This document shows, in pieces, positions 1 through 7,789 of a DNA stretch of 35,854 bases. How positions within the stretch are numbered: the first letter of the stretch is position 1; the number at the start of each line of letters is the position of its first letter. The notes under the pieces were generated by a model that saw only the letters and a list, made by a program, of their open reading frames with translations, had not been told where the DNA came from and did no database searches. Made by a program: the position numbers and the translations under genes. This DNA is from Planctomycetota bacterium (lineage in GTDB: Bacteria; Planctomycetota; Phycisphaerae; UBA1845; PWPN01), in the NCBI GenBank assembly GCA_029550525.1, contig JAKPHF010000057.1:1-35854 (forward strand), written 5' to 3'.

Positions 1-10
1 CCCCGATTCA

Positions 11-38
11 AACGGGTTGCCCGTCCGGGCAGCCCGTT
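11..38. terminator. Hairpin, terminator-like, at left edge
   Basis: A 12-bp stem pairs 11-22 with 27-38, with one T-G wobble and a 4-nt loop (GTCC). An additional A-T pair extends it to 10/39. The right arm ends in GTTTC, so it could terminate a plus-strand gene lying left of the window. No such gene is visible and there is no long T run, so the role is inferred from structure only. Confidence 0.4.
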
Positions 39-176
39 TCCCGCAGTACAGTCTTTGCTCACAGCCTAAGGTCAACTGTCAGTAATATCTCTGGGACGTG
101 CCGCCGGTCGTCCGGGCAATGTTCGATTACAGCACCGATTACTGTACTGACCCAAACGACTTGCCGAACTGACGCC

Positions 177-269
177 ATGAGCGAAACCCACGAGGACACC
201 AATTGGATGCAGATCCTTCTCCGGGTGGCGATGCTCGGAGCGGTCACCGGTTATATCATTTGGATTTAA
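177..269 (+). CDS. Possible 30-aa single-span membrane peptide
   Basis: An ATG at 177 opens a 30-codon frame ending with TAA at 267-269. The first ten residues are polar and acidic (MSETHEDTNW). The rest (MQILLRVAMLGAVTGYIIWI) is hydrophobic enough for one membrane helix. This polar-head plus single-helix layout is common for real small membrane proteins. However, no Shine-Dalgarno sequence is obvious upstream and an ORF this short can arise by chance. It lies directly before a CACAGAGG-rich inverted repeat. Family unknown. Confidence 0.3.
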   Translation: MSETHEDTNWMQILLRVAMLGAVTGYIIWI

Positions 270-346
270 CCACTGGGGACACAGAGGATCACAGAGGCAC
301 AGAGTTCTTTATCCACCTCTGTGCTCCTCTGCGCCCTCGGTGGTTC
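268..346. repeat. Imperfect palindromic CACAGAGG element
   Basis: The left arm (about 268-307) starts AACCACTGGGG and carries three CACAGAG(G) units. The right arm (about 316-346) is its approximate reverse complement, with CTCTGTG and CTCTGCG units and ending CGGTGGTTC. The arms are separated by about 8 nt. The same AACCAC...GTGGTT architecture recurs at 15732-15839 and, with different inner motifs, at 19092-19175. No reading frame spans it convincingly. It appears to be a dispersed intergenic repeat of unknown function. Confidence 0.6.
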
Positions 347-432
347 ATTTTTCAACGAGATAGACAGACGCGCTCTCGTGCAGTATTATTGTCACGCTCT
401 GGATTTCGATGTTGGTGATGAATCCGGTCGGA

Positions 433-451
433 GGCGGGCAAGATGCCCGCC
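433..451 (-). terminator. GGCGGGC hairpin after GH130 gene
   Basis: A perfect 8-bp stem (433-440 with 444-451) has a 3-nt loop. On the minus strand it reads GGCGGGCATCTTGCCCGCC and begins 18 nt after the stop codon at 470. A sister hairpin with loop TCT sits after the gene ending at 14264. The position suggests an mRNA 3'-end structure. There is no clear T run, so it may be a stability or attenuation hairpin rather than a classical terminator. Confidence 0.5.
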
Positions 452-469
452 CCTCGGATGTGTGCGGCT

Positions 470-1930
470 TTACGGACACAAGCGTTCGAGCAGTGGCTGC
501 AGCTCCACCATCGCGAACGTGGTCGCGTAATCCGAGATGGCGTAAGGGATGATCAACTGCTTGCCGTGAACGAAGCTGCCGCAACTGTAGACCACGTTGG
601 GAACATAACCGGCGCGCTCGTCCTCGTTGGGCGTGAGCAGGGGTTGCTGCAACCGCCCGAGGACGCGGCGCGGATCGTCGCGATCGAGCAGCATGGCGCC
701 GATCGAGTATTTTCGCATCGGCCCCACGCCATGTGTGAGCAACAGCCAGCCGGCATCGGTCTCGATCGGCGAGCCGCAGTTGCCGATCTGCACGAACTCC
801 CAGGGAAACGTCGGCTTGGCGATCAGCTCTTTGGTGTACCAGAAGTGGAGCATATCCGAATACATCAGGTACAGGTTTTCGCCGTCCTGCCGCGACAGCA
901 TGGCGTACTGGCCCTTAATCTTGCGAGGGAACAGCGCCATCCCCTTGTTCCGCACCTCCGGCCCGTTCAGCGTGTTGATGCGGAACCGAATGAAATCCGT
1001 GGTCTCGACCAACTGGGGAAACGTGACGTTGCCGTCAAACGCGGTGTACGTCGCGTAATATCGAGTGTCGCCGCCGTCGACGAATTCCACGAACCGCGCG
1101 TCCTCGATACCGCTGATCTCAGTGGGCGAATACGGGAAGATGATTCGTTCCGAGATGTCGCTCTGTGGATCGCACTCGATCTCGTAGTTGGCCTTCGCCA
1201 GTGACAGCACGCCTCTGGCTACGGGCTCCCACTCATGCCGGCGGGCCCGGTGTTGACGCAGGACGAAACGAATGCTCTCTTCCAGCTGAGACAACGTGAA
1301 TAAGTCGTCGAGCGCGCCCAACACCAGATCCACGAATCCGTTGGCCAGGCCCAGCTCGATCAGCTTGCGGTGAAACAGCGACTTGTCGTACGCCGAGTTC
1401 GGCACGACGTCGGGCACGGTGACGTAGCCGGTGGGCCTGTCGAGCGTGATCGTCCCCCGCTCATCGACGATCCCGCTGCGGAAGCACAACGACGAGACAT
1501 GCCCCTCGCCAGTAGCCCGCAAACTCATGATGAATCGCTGCGCTCCTTTGGGCAGGCCCGCCTGATTGGGATGTCGGACCATCGCGGGGTTGAACAGCGC
1601 GGCCGATTCCAGGGCGTACTCCTGCGTGAAATAGGCGCCAATCAGCAGCTTGCGCGAATCGCTCAATTCGCGGTCGGTCAGCAGATGGTGCCGGACGGCC
1701 TCGAATCGTCGCAGGAAAAAGCGCTCCAGACTGTGATGCCGGCCGCGAAACTCCGCCCGGATCTGGTTCAGCAGGATCTCCACGTCCGGCTCGCTCAACT
1801 CCATGACGCGGGCAACGATTTTCAAGACGCGGCCAGAATCTTCGGGTTCGAATGGCCGGAAGAGCACACGGCGAATATCCGGCTTGAGGATGATGTCACT
1901 TCGCTTGACTTCAATGTCGCCAGTCTTCAA
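470..1930 (-). CDS. GH130-family glycoside phosphorylase/hydrolase-like protein (long form)
   Basis: A 486-aa protein resembling glycoside hydrolase family 130, whose members cleave beta-mannosides by phosphorolysis or hydrolysis. The beta-propeller part occupies roughly residues 120-480, preceded by an N-terminal region of about 100 residues not present in the neighbouring 353-aa paralogue. The motif around the general acid reads GIEDAR (residues 274-279, Asp277), against GVEDPR in the neighbour. The second conserved block reads NKGMALFPRK (about 328-337), where the neighbour has NKDVVLFPEQ. These differences leave open whether it uses phosphate. The start is TTG at 1930, chosen because GAGGTG lies 8 nt upstream and an in-frame TAA lies a few codons earlier. 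No signal peptide is seen, so it is probably cytoplasmic. It is the last gene of a three-gene cluster, 82 nt after the GT4 gene. Confidence 0.85.
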   Translation of the reverse strand: MKTGDIEVKRSDIILKPDIRRVLFRPFEPEDSGRVLKIVARVMELSEPDVEILLNQIRAEFRGRHHSLERFFLRRFEAVRHHLLTDRELSDSRKLLIGAYFTQEYALESAALFNPAMVRHPNQAGLPKGAQRFIMSLRATGEGHVSSLCFRSGIVDERGTITLDRPTGYVTVPDVVPNSAYDKSLFHRKLIELGLANGFVDLVLGALDDLFTLSQLEESIRFVLRQHRARRHEWEPVARGVLSLAKANYEIECDPQSDISERIIFPYSPTEISGIEDARFVEFVDGGDTRYYATYTAFDGNVTFPQLVETTDFIRFRINTLNGPEVRNKGMALFPRKIKGQYAMLSRQDGENLYLMYSDMLHFWYTKELIAKPTFPWEFVQIGNCGSPIETDAGWLLLTHGVGPMRKYSIGAMLLDRDDPRRVLGRLQQPLLTPNEDERAGYVPNVVYSCGSFVHGKQLIIPYAISDYATTFAMVELQPLLERLCP

Positions 1931-1967
1931 CTCACAAGCACCTCGACGAGAAAACGCTTACCGGTGA

Positions 1968-1998
1968 CGGTTGGCCAGGGCCAAGCCCCGGCCAACCG
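1968..1998 (-). terminator. GGTTGGCC hairpin between GT4 and GH130 genes
   Basis: A 14-bp stem (1968-1981 with 1985-1998) with one A-C mismatch and a 3-nt loop lies 15 nt beyond the stop of the glycosyltransferase gene. It also lies 38 nt before the TTG start of the next gene. It could pause or partly terminate transcription, or protect the upstream mRNA segment. There is no T tract, so full termination is doubtful and the cluster may still be one operon. Confidence 0.5.
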
Positions 1999-2012
1999 AG
2001 CGCCCCTGCGAC

Positions 2013-4340
2013 TCAGCGGATTTCGCCGGCGGTCGAGACCACGCGGTGAGGTGAGCGGTCGGTCTCGACGGCCGTGTCGTACGCCGCCAGACTCCCTTCC
2101 AAAAGCCTCATTTCAGCCAGCGCCGTCAGCCACGAGAGCGTGGACTCGGCTCCCTGGTTCTGATTGACGCGGTCTTCATGAAGGCCGTCACAACATCCGC
2201 CCGTGCGGGAGTTGTACAACGGCAGCCCCACGTCGTTGCGGCCCAGGAACCACTCGAAGGCGAGACGCGCCTCATCCAGCCAGTAGCGGTCATCCGTCGT
2301 GCGATAGGCCGCGACAGAAGCGGACACCATCGCCCCGGCCTCGATCGGCTGTTGATCGAACTCGGCCGGTTTCTCGCCGCGACGGAAGAAACCCTTGTTG
2401 CCGACCGGCCGGAAACACCCGCTGGGCGATCGCTGCACGCCGCTCAGCCAACGTAGCGAGCGCAGCCCGATATCCAGGGCCTCGTCGTCACCGCTGCCGC
2501 GTCCGCTCAGGATCAAGGCATACGGAAGCCAGGCATTGCCATAGGTCAAAATCTCTTCGAACCACGGCCAATCGTCGGTCGCCACCGACCGGAACAGCCC
2601 GACCAGCCGCGACATGAGATCGTCGCGAACCTGCGTGGCGAGTCGATCGCCGCTGAGCTTGCGAAGATAGTCGTGGATGCCGATGAGGGCGAGGGCCCAC
2701 GCCCGCGGCGACGTCGTGTCCAGAACCGTCCGGATCGCCGGCTCGAACAGGTGGGCGGCCCACGTTTGCAGGTCCCCTCGTTGCGAGCGGCCGACACAAG
2801 CCCCCAGAGCGCCGATCATGCGACCCAGTGAATCGTCCCAGCCGATATCTTCCAGCCACTGGCGGTCGAAGCTCATGAAATTGCGCCACGTCCGGGTCTC
2901 CGCATCGAAGGCATAGTCAAGAAACGCCGCGTAGGACGTGGCCGCACGCTCGACTTCCGGGCTGTGTTCGCCCAATTCCTCCAGCAGGACCGTGAGCGTC
3001 AGCGCCCGGGCGTTATCGTCCGTGCAATAGCCCTCCCGGAAGTTCGGAAGACTGTAGGTGGCGTGTTGGAACAGGCCGGTGGAGTCCGTCATCCGCAACA
3101 AGTGCTCCAGGCGCATTTGCGGCAGTTCCAGCGATCGTTCTTCGAGCGTGCGAACGGCCGACCGCGGCACGACCAGGGCGGTGGGATTCCGGCGGGCCTG
3201 TTTGAACGATTCCATGAACAGGTGAGCCACGTTGCTCCACACCATGTCACGGCCCAGCAGATAGGCACGCTTGCGCATCGCGTGCCGGCGCGGCTCGTCT
3301 CGCAACAACTGCGTCACCTCGCGGCAGATGGCCTCACTGTCGCGGTACGGCACCAGAACGCCGCGCCCGTCGGCCAGCAGCTCCGCCGCGTGCCAGTAAG
3401 GAGTCGACACGACGGCTTTGCCGCAGCCGAACGCATAGGCCAGCGTGCCCGACGTGATCTGCGCCGGATTGAGATACGGCGTGATGTAGATATCGGCCAG
3501 TCCGATGAATTCCGTCAACTCGTGCAACGTGACGAACCGGTTGTAGAACACGACGTTCTTCTTGATGCCCAGGTCCTGCGTCAACCGCTCCAAACTGAGT
3601 CGATAGCTTTCGCCCTGCTCGCGGACCAGGTTGGGATGCGTCGCGCCCAGTACGATATACACCGTGTTCGGAAACTCGGCGAGGATGCCGGGCAGCGCTT
3701 TAAGCACGTATTCGATCCCCTTGTTGGGCGACAACAGGCCGAACGTCAACAGCACGTGCTTGCCTTCCACGCCGAACTGATCCTTGTAGAAGTTCGGATC
3801 GACGAAGGGCATGTCCGGAATGCCGTGGGGAATCAGGTCGATCTTTTCGTCCGGCACGTGATAGATGTCGCGGAGCAAGGTCCGGCCCTTTTCTGACATC
3901 ACGATCAGCCGCGCCGAACGGGAGGCCAGCTTTTCCATGACTCGCCGCTGGTCGGGATTGGGCTCCTCGAGCACCGTGTGCAACGTGGTGATGACCGGTA
4001 TCCGCAGGTCGCGAAGCAAAGCCAGAATGTGGCTGCCCGCCGGGCCGCCGTAAATGCCGAACTCATGCTGCAGGCAGACGGCATCGATGTCGTTGAAGTT
4101 GAGGAAGTCGGCCGCCCGGCGGTAGGCTTCCAGATCCTGCTCCTGGATCTGGAACCGGACCTCCGGCGGATAGTCGTAGCCGCCCGTCACATCATCGACT
4201 GATACGACCGTGCCCTCGCACTGCGGGTACCGGCTGGTGACCGCGTGAAACAGGTCGAACGTGTACGTGGCGATGCCGCATTGGCGTGGCAGATAGTCTC
4301 CGATGAAGGCCAGCTTGCGAATTAATGTGGGGTTTGTCAT
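2013..4340 (-). CDS. Glycosyltransferase family 4 fused to a C-terminal toroid-like domain
   Basis: A 775-aa cytoplasmic-looking protein. Residues 1 to about 390 form a GT-B, family 4 glycosyltransferase: an N-terminal GIATYTFDL loop, HEFGIYGG and TLHTVLEEP blocks, HGIPD before the second Rossmann half, then LTFGLLSPNKGIEYVL and the donor-site region ending SGTLAYAFGCGKAVVSTPYW. From about 410 to 750 a second domain follows, rich in helices, with a GYCTDDNARAL block and repeated Trp/Tyr-rich helices, like the (alpha/alpha)6 barrels of many glycosidases. I cannot assign that half to a numbered family. The start ATG at 4340 has GAGGT 6 nt upstream. It sits 39 nt after one GH130 gene and 82 nt before another, so a role in making or remodelling a mannose-type glycan is inferred. 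The acceptor and product are unknown. Confidence 0.85.
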   Translation of the reverse strand: MTNPTLIRKLAFIGDYLPRQCGIATYTFDLFHAVTSRYPQCEGTVVSVDDVTGGYDYPPEVRFQIQEQDLEAYRRAADFLNFNDIDAVCLQHEFGIYGGPAGSHILALLRDLRIPVITTLHTVLEEPNPDQRRVMEKLASRSARLIVMSEKGRTLLRDIYHVPDEKIDLIPHGIPDMPFVDPNFYKDQFGVEGKHVLLTFGLLSPNKGIEYVLKALPGILAEFPNTVYIVLGATHPNLVREQGESYRLSLERLTQDLGIKKNVVFYNRFVTLHELTEFIGLADIYITPYLNPAQITSGTLAYAFGCGKAVVSTPYWHAAELLADGRGVLVPYRDSEAICREVTQLLRDEPRRHAMRKRAYLLGRDMVWSNVAHLFMESFKQARRNPTALVVPRSAVRTLEERSLELPQMRLEHLLRMTDSTGLFQHATYSLPNFREGYCTDDNARALTLTVLLEELGEHSPEVERAATSYAAFLDYAFDAETRTWRNFMSFDRQWLEDIGWDDSLGRMIGALGACVGRSQRGDLQTWAAHLFEPAIRTVLDTTSPRAWALALIGIHDYLRKLSGDRLATQVRDDLMSRLVGLFRSVATDDWPWFEEILTYGNAWLPYALILSGRGSGDDEALDIGLRSLRWLSGVQRSPSGCFRPVGNKGFFRRGEKPAEFDQQPIEAGAMVSASVAAYRTTDDRYWLDEARLAFEWFLGRNDVGLPLYNSRTGGCCDGLHEDRVNQNQGAESTLSWLTALAEMRLLEGSLAAYDTAVETDRSPHRVVSTAGEIR

Positions 4341-4379
4341 TTGTGTACCTCAAATTGATTCGCTGTGGTGTCCTCCGTG

Positions 4380-5441
4380 CTACAACCGTTGCAGCTGGTC
4401 GATCAGGGCGCGAAGCGATGTTTTCGCTACTGCCGTATACGTGTCTCCCGCGCCGTAGTACACCGCGAGCGTGTCGTCGTGCAGCGTCACTCCGGTGGGA
4501 AAAACCACGTGGGGCACGAATCCGCTCTGTTCATAGGGTTCGCTGGGCGCCAGAATCGGCGCTACGGAGCGTCCGCGGATCCGCGTCGGGTTGTCGGCGT
4601 CCAGCAGCATGGCCGCCGCCTGGTAGCATCCGACTTCGCCCGGCCGGGCGGGACGACGGTTGCCGTGGTAGATCTCGAGCCAGCCATCGACGACGCGAAT
4701 CGGCGGCGGGCCCGCTCCGACCCGCTCGTCCTCCCAATCGGACTCGCCCGCGAAAAGCGGCTCGTGCCGTCCCCAGTGGAGAAGATCATTCGACCGAGCG
4801 AGCCACATCGCAGGCCGCGAGAACGGCGTGGCTGTCGTGGGCCGGTGCAGGGCGACGTAATGGCCGCCGATCTGTTCCGGAAACAGTACGACGTCCTTGT
4901 TTTCCGGTGGAAAGATGATGCCGTGACGCTCGAATCCACGAAAATCTACAGTCGAGGCCAGCGCTGTCGCCGCACCATGCCGCGAAACCGCCACGTATGT
5001 GATCCAGTAGCGGTCGCCGATGCGCGTGATGCGCGGATCTTCCACACCGAACTCTTCCCATTCGGCGGATGGCTCCAACCGCACGTCGCCGACCCACGCG
5101 ACAGTGGCGCTCGGTGTGTGTCGAGCGAGCCGAAGGTGCGATACGAATGTCAGGCGAACCAGGCCCGTCGAGCGGATGCGGACAATGCGGGAATCGATCG
5201 CTTCGACGTCGGACTCACTCACCCAATCGACGAGGAAGCCTTGCGCGGCATCCCAGCGCGGCAAGGCGACGTAGCCGGCCCGACGTTCTCGCGGCCGCTC
5301 CGCCACGCGGACGAGCAACATCACCTGCCCGTCCACGACGGCAACGCCCGGATTGAAGACGCCAATCACCTCCCAGTCGCTCCGCGACGGAGGCACGTCC
5401 TCCGGCCGTAGCAACACTTGCCTCTCCCAGTGCAGCGTCAT
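4380..5441 (-). CDS. GH130-family beta-mannoside phosphorylase/hydrolase-like protein (short form)
   Basis: A 353-aa protein with the hallmarks of GH130: an N-terminal FNPG block (about 29-32), the general-acid motif GVEDPR (132-137, Asp135), NKDVVLFPEQ (181-190) and a WEDERVG block followed by EIYHGN. Length matches the family. GH130 enzymes act on mannosyl-glucose, mannobiose or mannosyl-GlcNAc. The conserved basic residues would allow phosphorolysis, but the substrate cannot be read from sequence. ATG at 5441 gives the full family N-terminus. The only purine-rich stretch (GGGGAG) is unusually close to it, so the start is a little uncertain. It is the first gene of the GH130-GT4-GH130 cluster, and a dyad at 5504-5522 lies 63 nt upstream. 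Confidence 0.9.
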   Translation of the reverse strand: MTLHWERQVLLRPEDVPPSRSDWEVIGVFNPGVAVVDGQVMLLVRVAERPRERRAGYVALPRWDAAQGFLVDWVSESDVEAIDSRIVRIRSTGLVRLTFVSHLRLARHTPSATVAWVGDVRLEPSAEWEEFGVEDPRITRIGDRYWITYVAVSRHGAATALASTVDFRGFERHGIIFPPENKDVVLFPEQIGGHYVALHRPTTATPFSRPAMWLARSNDLLHWGRHEPLFAGESDWEDERVGAGPPPIRVVDGWLEIYHGNRRPARPGEVGCYQAAAMLLDADNPTRIRGRSVAPILAPSEPYEQSGFVPHVVFPTGVTLHDDTLAVYYGAGDTYTAVAKTSLRALIDQLQRL

Positions 5442-5503
5442 ACTCCCCGTATTTTCGCGTTTTGTTCGCCTCTTTCAAGAATTCACCGGCGCACGAAACT
5501 ACC

Positions 5504-5522
5504 GATACGGATACCGTATCCG
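5504..5522. promoter_or_regulatory. Dyad upstream of GH130/GT4 cluster, possible operator
   Basis: Two overlapping inverted repeats occur here: GATACGG-ATA-CCGTATC (5504-5520) and CGGATAC-C-GTATCCG (5508-5522). This strong symmetry, about 65-80 bp before the GH130 start at 5441 and 49 bp after the TrkH stop, is typical of a repressor or activator binding site. It could also be a small 3' hairpin of the TrkH transcript. A weak TTGAAA lies between it and the gene. No regulator gene is in the neighbourhood. Confidence 0.4.
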
Positions 5523-5570
5523 GCAAAACCCGAGCCCTAAATCGATTCGTTCAAACGGGCTGAAGATATG

Positions 5571-7664
5571 TCACTCCAGCGGAATAGGCGCGTCATCCTC
5601 GGGATTCACCGTCGTGCTCTTCTCGCTCGGACGCGTAATTACTCGCAAAGGAGGCTTGGCCGTTACCGCGGGCGCGGGCGTGATGCCGCGCATGAGGATG
5701 GTCAGCGGGATCAGCCGGCCGATGAGCATGGCCAGGATGACAACAATACGCCCCGGCAGCGACAGCTCGGATGTGATGCCCAGCGACAGGCCCGCGTTGC
5801 ACACCGCGCTCACCGCTTCGAACAGACAGGCGAGGAAACTGCCCGCCTCCCGGTAGATCAAGGCCAGCGCCGTCGCGCCGATGAGCAGGATCATAGCGGT
5901 GGCGACGGCAGCCGCGATCGCCACGGCCCGGGCCGGATCGCTGCCGCGCGGTCTGGGCGCGTCGGCCCGAATCGCACGCACGACAACCCCGATCAAGAGC
6001 AGCACGACGATGATGCGCAGCCCCCCAGCCGCTCCGCCGACGCCGCCGCCCACGAGCATGAGGGCCATGAGGACCAGGTGGCTGGCCGGCGAGAGCGAGT
6101 TCTCGTCCAGCCGGGCCGACCGGGCCCCACCCGTGCGTGCCGCTTCCGCCTGGAACAGAGCGGCCCGAATGCGATTGCGGGTGGTCATGCCGCTGAGCCG
6201 CTCGGACTGCGCCCGCTGACTGGTCGCGGCAGAGAACTCGATGGGTGCTCGCGCGGGTTGTGTTGCGGTGTCGCCGAGGGCGGTGGCGGTGGCCGTCGCG
6301 GGCGAGGTGCCGCTCACGATGAGCCGGCCGGGCGTTTTTTCACGCGGGAATCGCTGTTGCCAATCGCGCGTGCTCTCGATGGCGAATAGCGCGCCTGCTC
6401 CGAGCAGGAGCACGGCCACGCTTCCGCCCAATGTGAACCAGGTGTCCTTGGAGACCGCCTCCAAGCCGACGTCGTTGCGCCGGGTCATGCGCCTGAGCAG
6501 TTCCACCAGCACCGGCCCGCCCAGGCTGCCCAGGAACATCAGCGGCATGATCGCCAGCAGCGGACCAGGACTGTTGCGATACACCAGGTAACCGTCGCGG
6601 GTGAGCGTCAGACCGCAATCGAGAAACGCACTGGCGGAATGGAAGATGGCTGCGAACAGCCGCGCTTCGTCGTAGTGCGCAGCCCACGGCGTGCGGCTCA
6701 CCAGCGGCTCGAGTAGTACGGGCTCTTTCATCGCCGTGCCGAAGTTGAGATCCGCGGCAGGATCCCACATGCGGTACAGCCCCACCGCACCGAGAGCTTG
6801 CACGGCCAACGCCAGGATACAGACGAACAGTACCAACCGTCGCAGGCCAGCGGGCGAGAGATCATCGTCCACGCCCGACCAGCCGAGCAGCCGCCGCACG
6901 TGCATGCCGATGATCGCCGCCAGCGCCAGCACGCCCAAGCCGCCGATCTCCATCAGCACCAGGATGATCAGTTGGCCGACGCGGTTGTAGTCATAGCCGA
7001 TGTCCAGGACGGTCAGGCCCGTGCCCGTGAGCACGGCCGCCGCGGTGAACGTGTTGTCGAGGAAGTCGACTTTGAGCTGATACCAGGCGAGCGAGTGCTC
7101 GGCGTCCACTTTTTGGGGAGCCCGCCGGCAGATCGGCAGCGTCAATACGAGACCGCCCAGGAGCGTCAGCCCAAACGCAAGCACCACCAGCCGGCGCACC
7201 GCGTAGCCCGTGGTGCGCCCGGGCAAACCGTCAGCCATGGCCCCGAGGCCCGCGCGGAACACCGCGGCCGCCCCGACGACCAGAATGTAGGCCATGCCCG
7301 CCCGCAGGATGAAGCCTTCGTTCTCCGGCCGGGCGACCCACCACGCCGCCGCCGCGCCGATGAGCAGATAGTCCACCCACCAGCGACCCAGCCGCGGGCC
7401 CAGCTTGGTCACCGGCACGAGCATGACCGCACGCGACAGCACGAACAGCCCCACGCCGGCGATCATGAGCCACCGCGCGTAGGCGTCGGCGTCCGGCACC
7501 GGCGGCGAGTCGAAACCATGCGCCAACGCCAGGCCCGCTGCTCCGGCCAGCGCCGCCAGCGACCAGAGGATCACCGTTCGCCAGGGTGTTACGCGTGCAG
7601 ATGCCATCTCGTGTGTTGACCGAATAGCGGGCCGCTCAGCCGCGCCGGAATCGCGAACCCGCAT
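5571..7664 (-). CDS. TrkH/KtrB-type potassium (cation) uptake membrane protein
   Basis: A 697-aa multi-pass membrane protein of the TrkH/KtrB/HKT superfamily, the ion-conducting subunit of K+ uptake systems. The four pore-loop glycines can be aligned: LTGTGLTV, LDCGLTL, ARTGGARS and CNAGLSLGIT. Helix blocks such as LMEIGGLGVLAL and LMLVGGGVGGAAGG correspond to the conserved segments after pore loops 1 and 3. The third pore loop (ARTGG for the usual ARTAGF) is the most divergent. A soluble insert of about 80 residues rich in Ala, Thr and Arg precedes it and explains the unusual length. Start choice is open: the frame begins at 7664, but Met20 (7607) directly precedes the first membrane helix; neither has a good ribosome site. 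No TrkA/KtrA partner gene is visible. LeuRS lies upstream, with the heptamer tract between. Confidence 0.88.
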   Translation of the reverse strand: MRVRDSGAAERPAIRSTHEMASARVTPWRTVILWSLAALAGAAGLALAHGFDSPPVPDADAYARWLMIAGVGLFVLSRAVMLVPVTKLGPRLGRWWVDYLLIGAAAAWWVARPENEGFILRAGMAYILVVGAAAVFRAGLGAMADGLPGRTTGYAVRRLVVLAFGLTLLGGLVLTLPICRRAPQKVDAEHSLAWYQLKVDFLDNTFTAAAVLTGTGLTVLDIGYDYNRVGQLIILVLMEIGGLGVLALAAIIGMHVRRLLGWSGVDDDLSPAGLRRLVLFVCILALAVQALGAVGLYRMWDPAADLNFGTAMKEPVLLEPLVSRTPWAAHYDEARLFAAIFHSASAFLDCGLTLTRDGYLVYRNSPGPLLAIMPLMFLGSLGGPVLVELLRRMTRRNDVGLEAVSKDTWFTLGGSVAVLLLGAGALFAIESTRDWQQRFPREKTPGRLIVSGTSPATATATALGDTATQPARAPIEFSAATSQRAQSERLSGMTTRNRIRAALFQAEAARTGGARSARLDENSLSPASHLVLMALMLVGGGVGGAAGGLRIIVVLLLIGVVVRAIRADAPRPRGSDPARAVAIAAAVATAMILLIGATALALIYREAGSFLACLFEAVSAVCNAGLSLGITSELSLPGRIVVILAMLIGRLIPLTILMRGITPAPAVTAKPPLRVITRPSEKSTTVNPEDDAPIPLE

Positions 7665-7753
7665 CGTGAGCGCGCCACGCGAGCCGCCGGGCTCGACCTC
7701 GCGAACTCAGTCCGACTGAATCCGGCCCCCTCCGCGCATCCGATGATCACGCC

Positions 7754-7786
7754 GGCTCATGGCTCACAGCTCACAGCTTACAGCTT
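7754..7786. repeat. Heptamer tandem repeat abutting LeuRS stop codon
   Basis: Degenerate 7-nt units run GGCTCAT, GGCTCAC, AGCTCAC, AGCTTAC, AGCTT. The tract begins 3 nt after the LeuRS stop codon (7790-7792). Read in the sense of LeuRS the unit is GTGAGCT. Because 7 is not a multiple of 3, its TGA/TAA triplets (plus-strand 7757, 7764, 7771, 7778) fall in all three frames. A matching tract follows the esterase gene at 23664-23693. Confidence 0.75.
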
Positions 7787-7789
7787 GAA

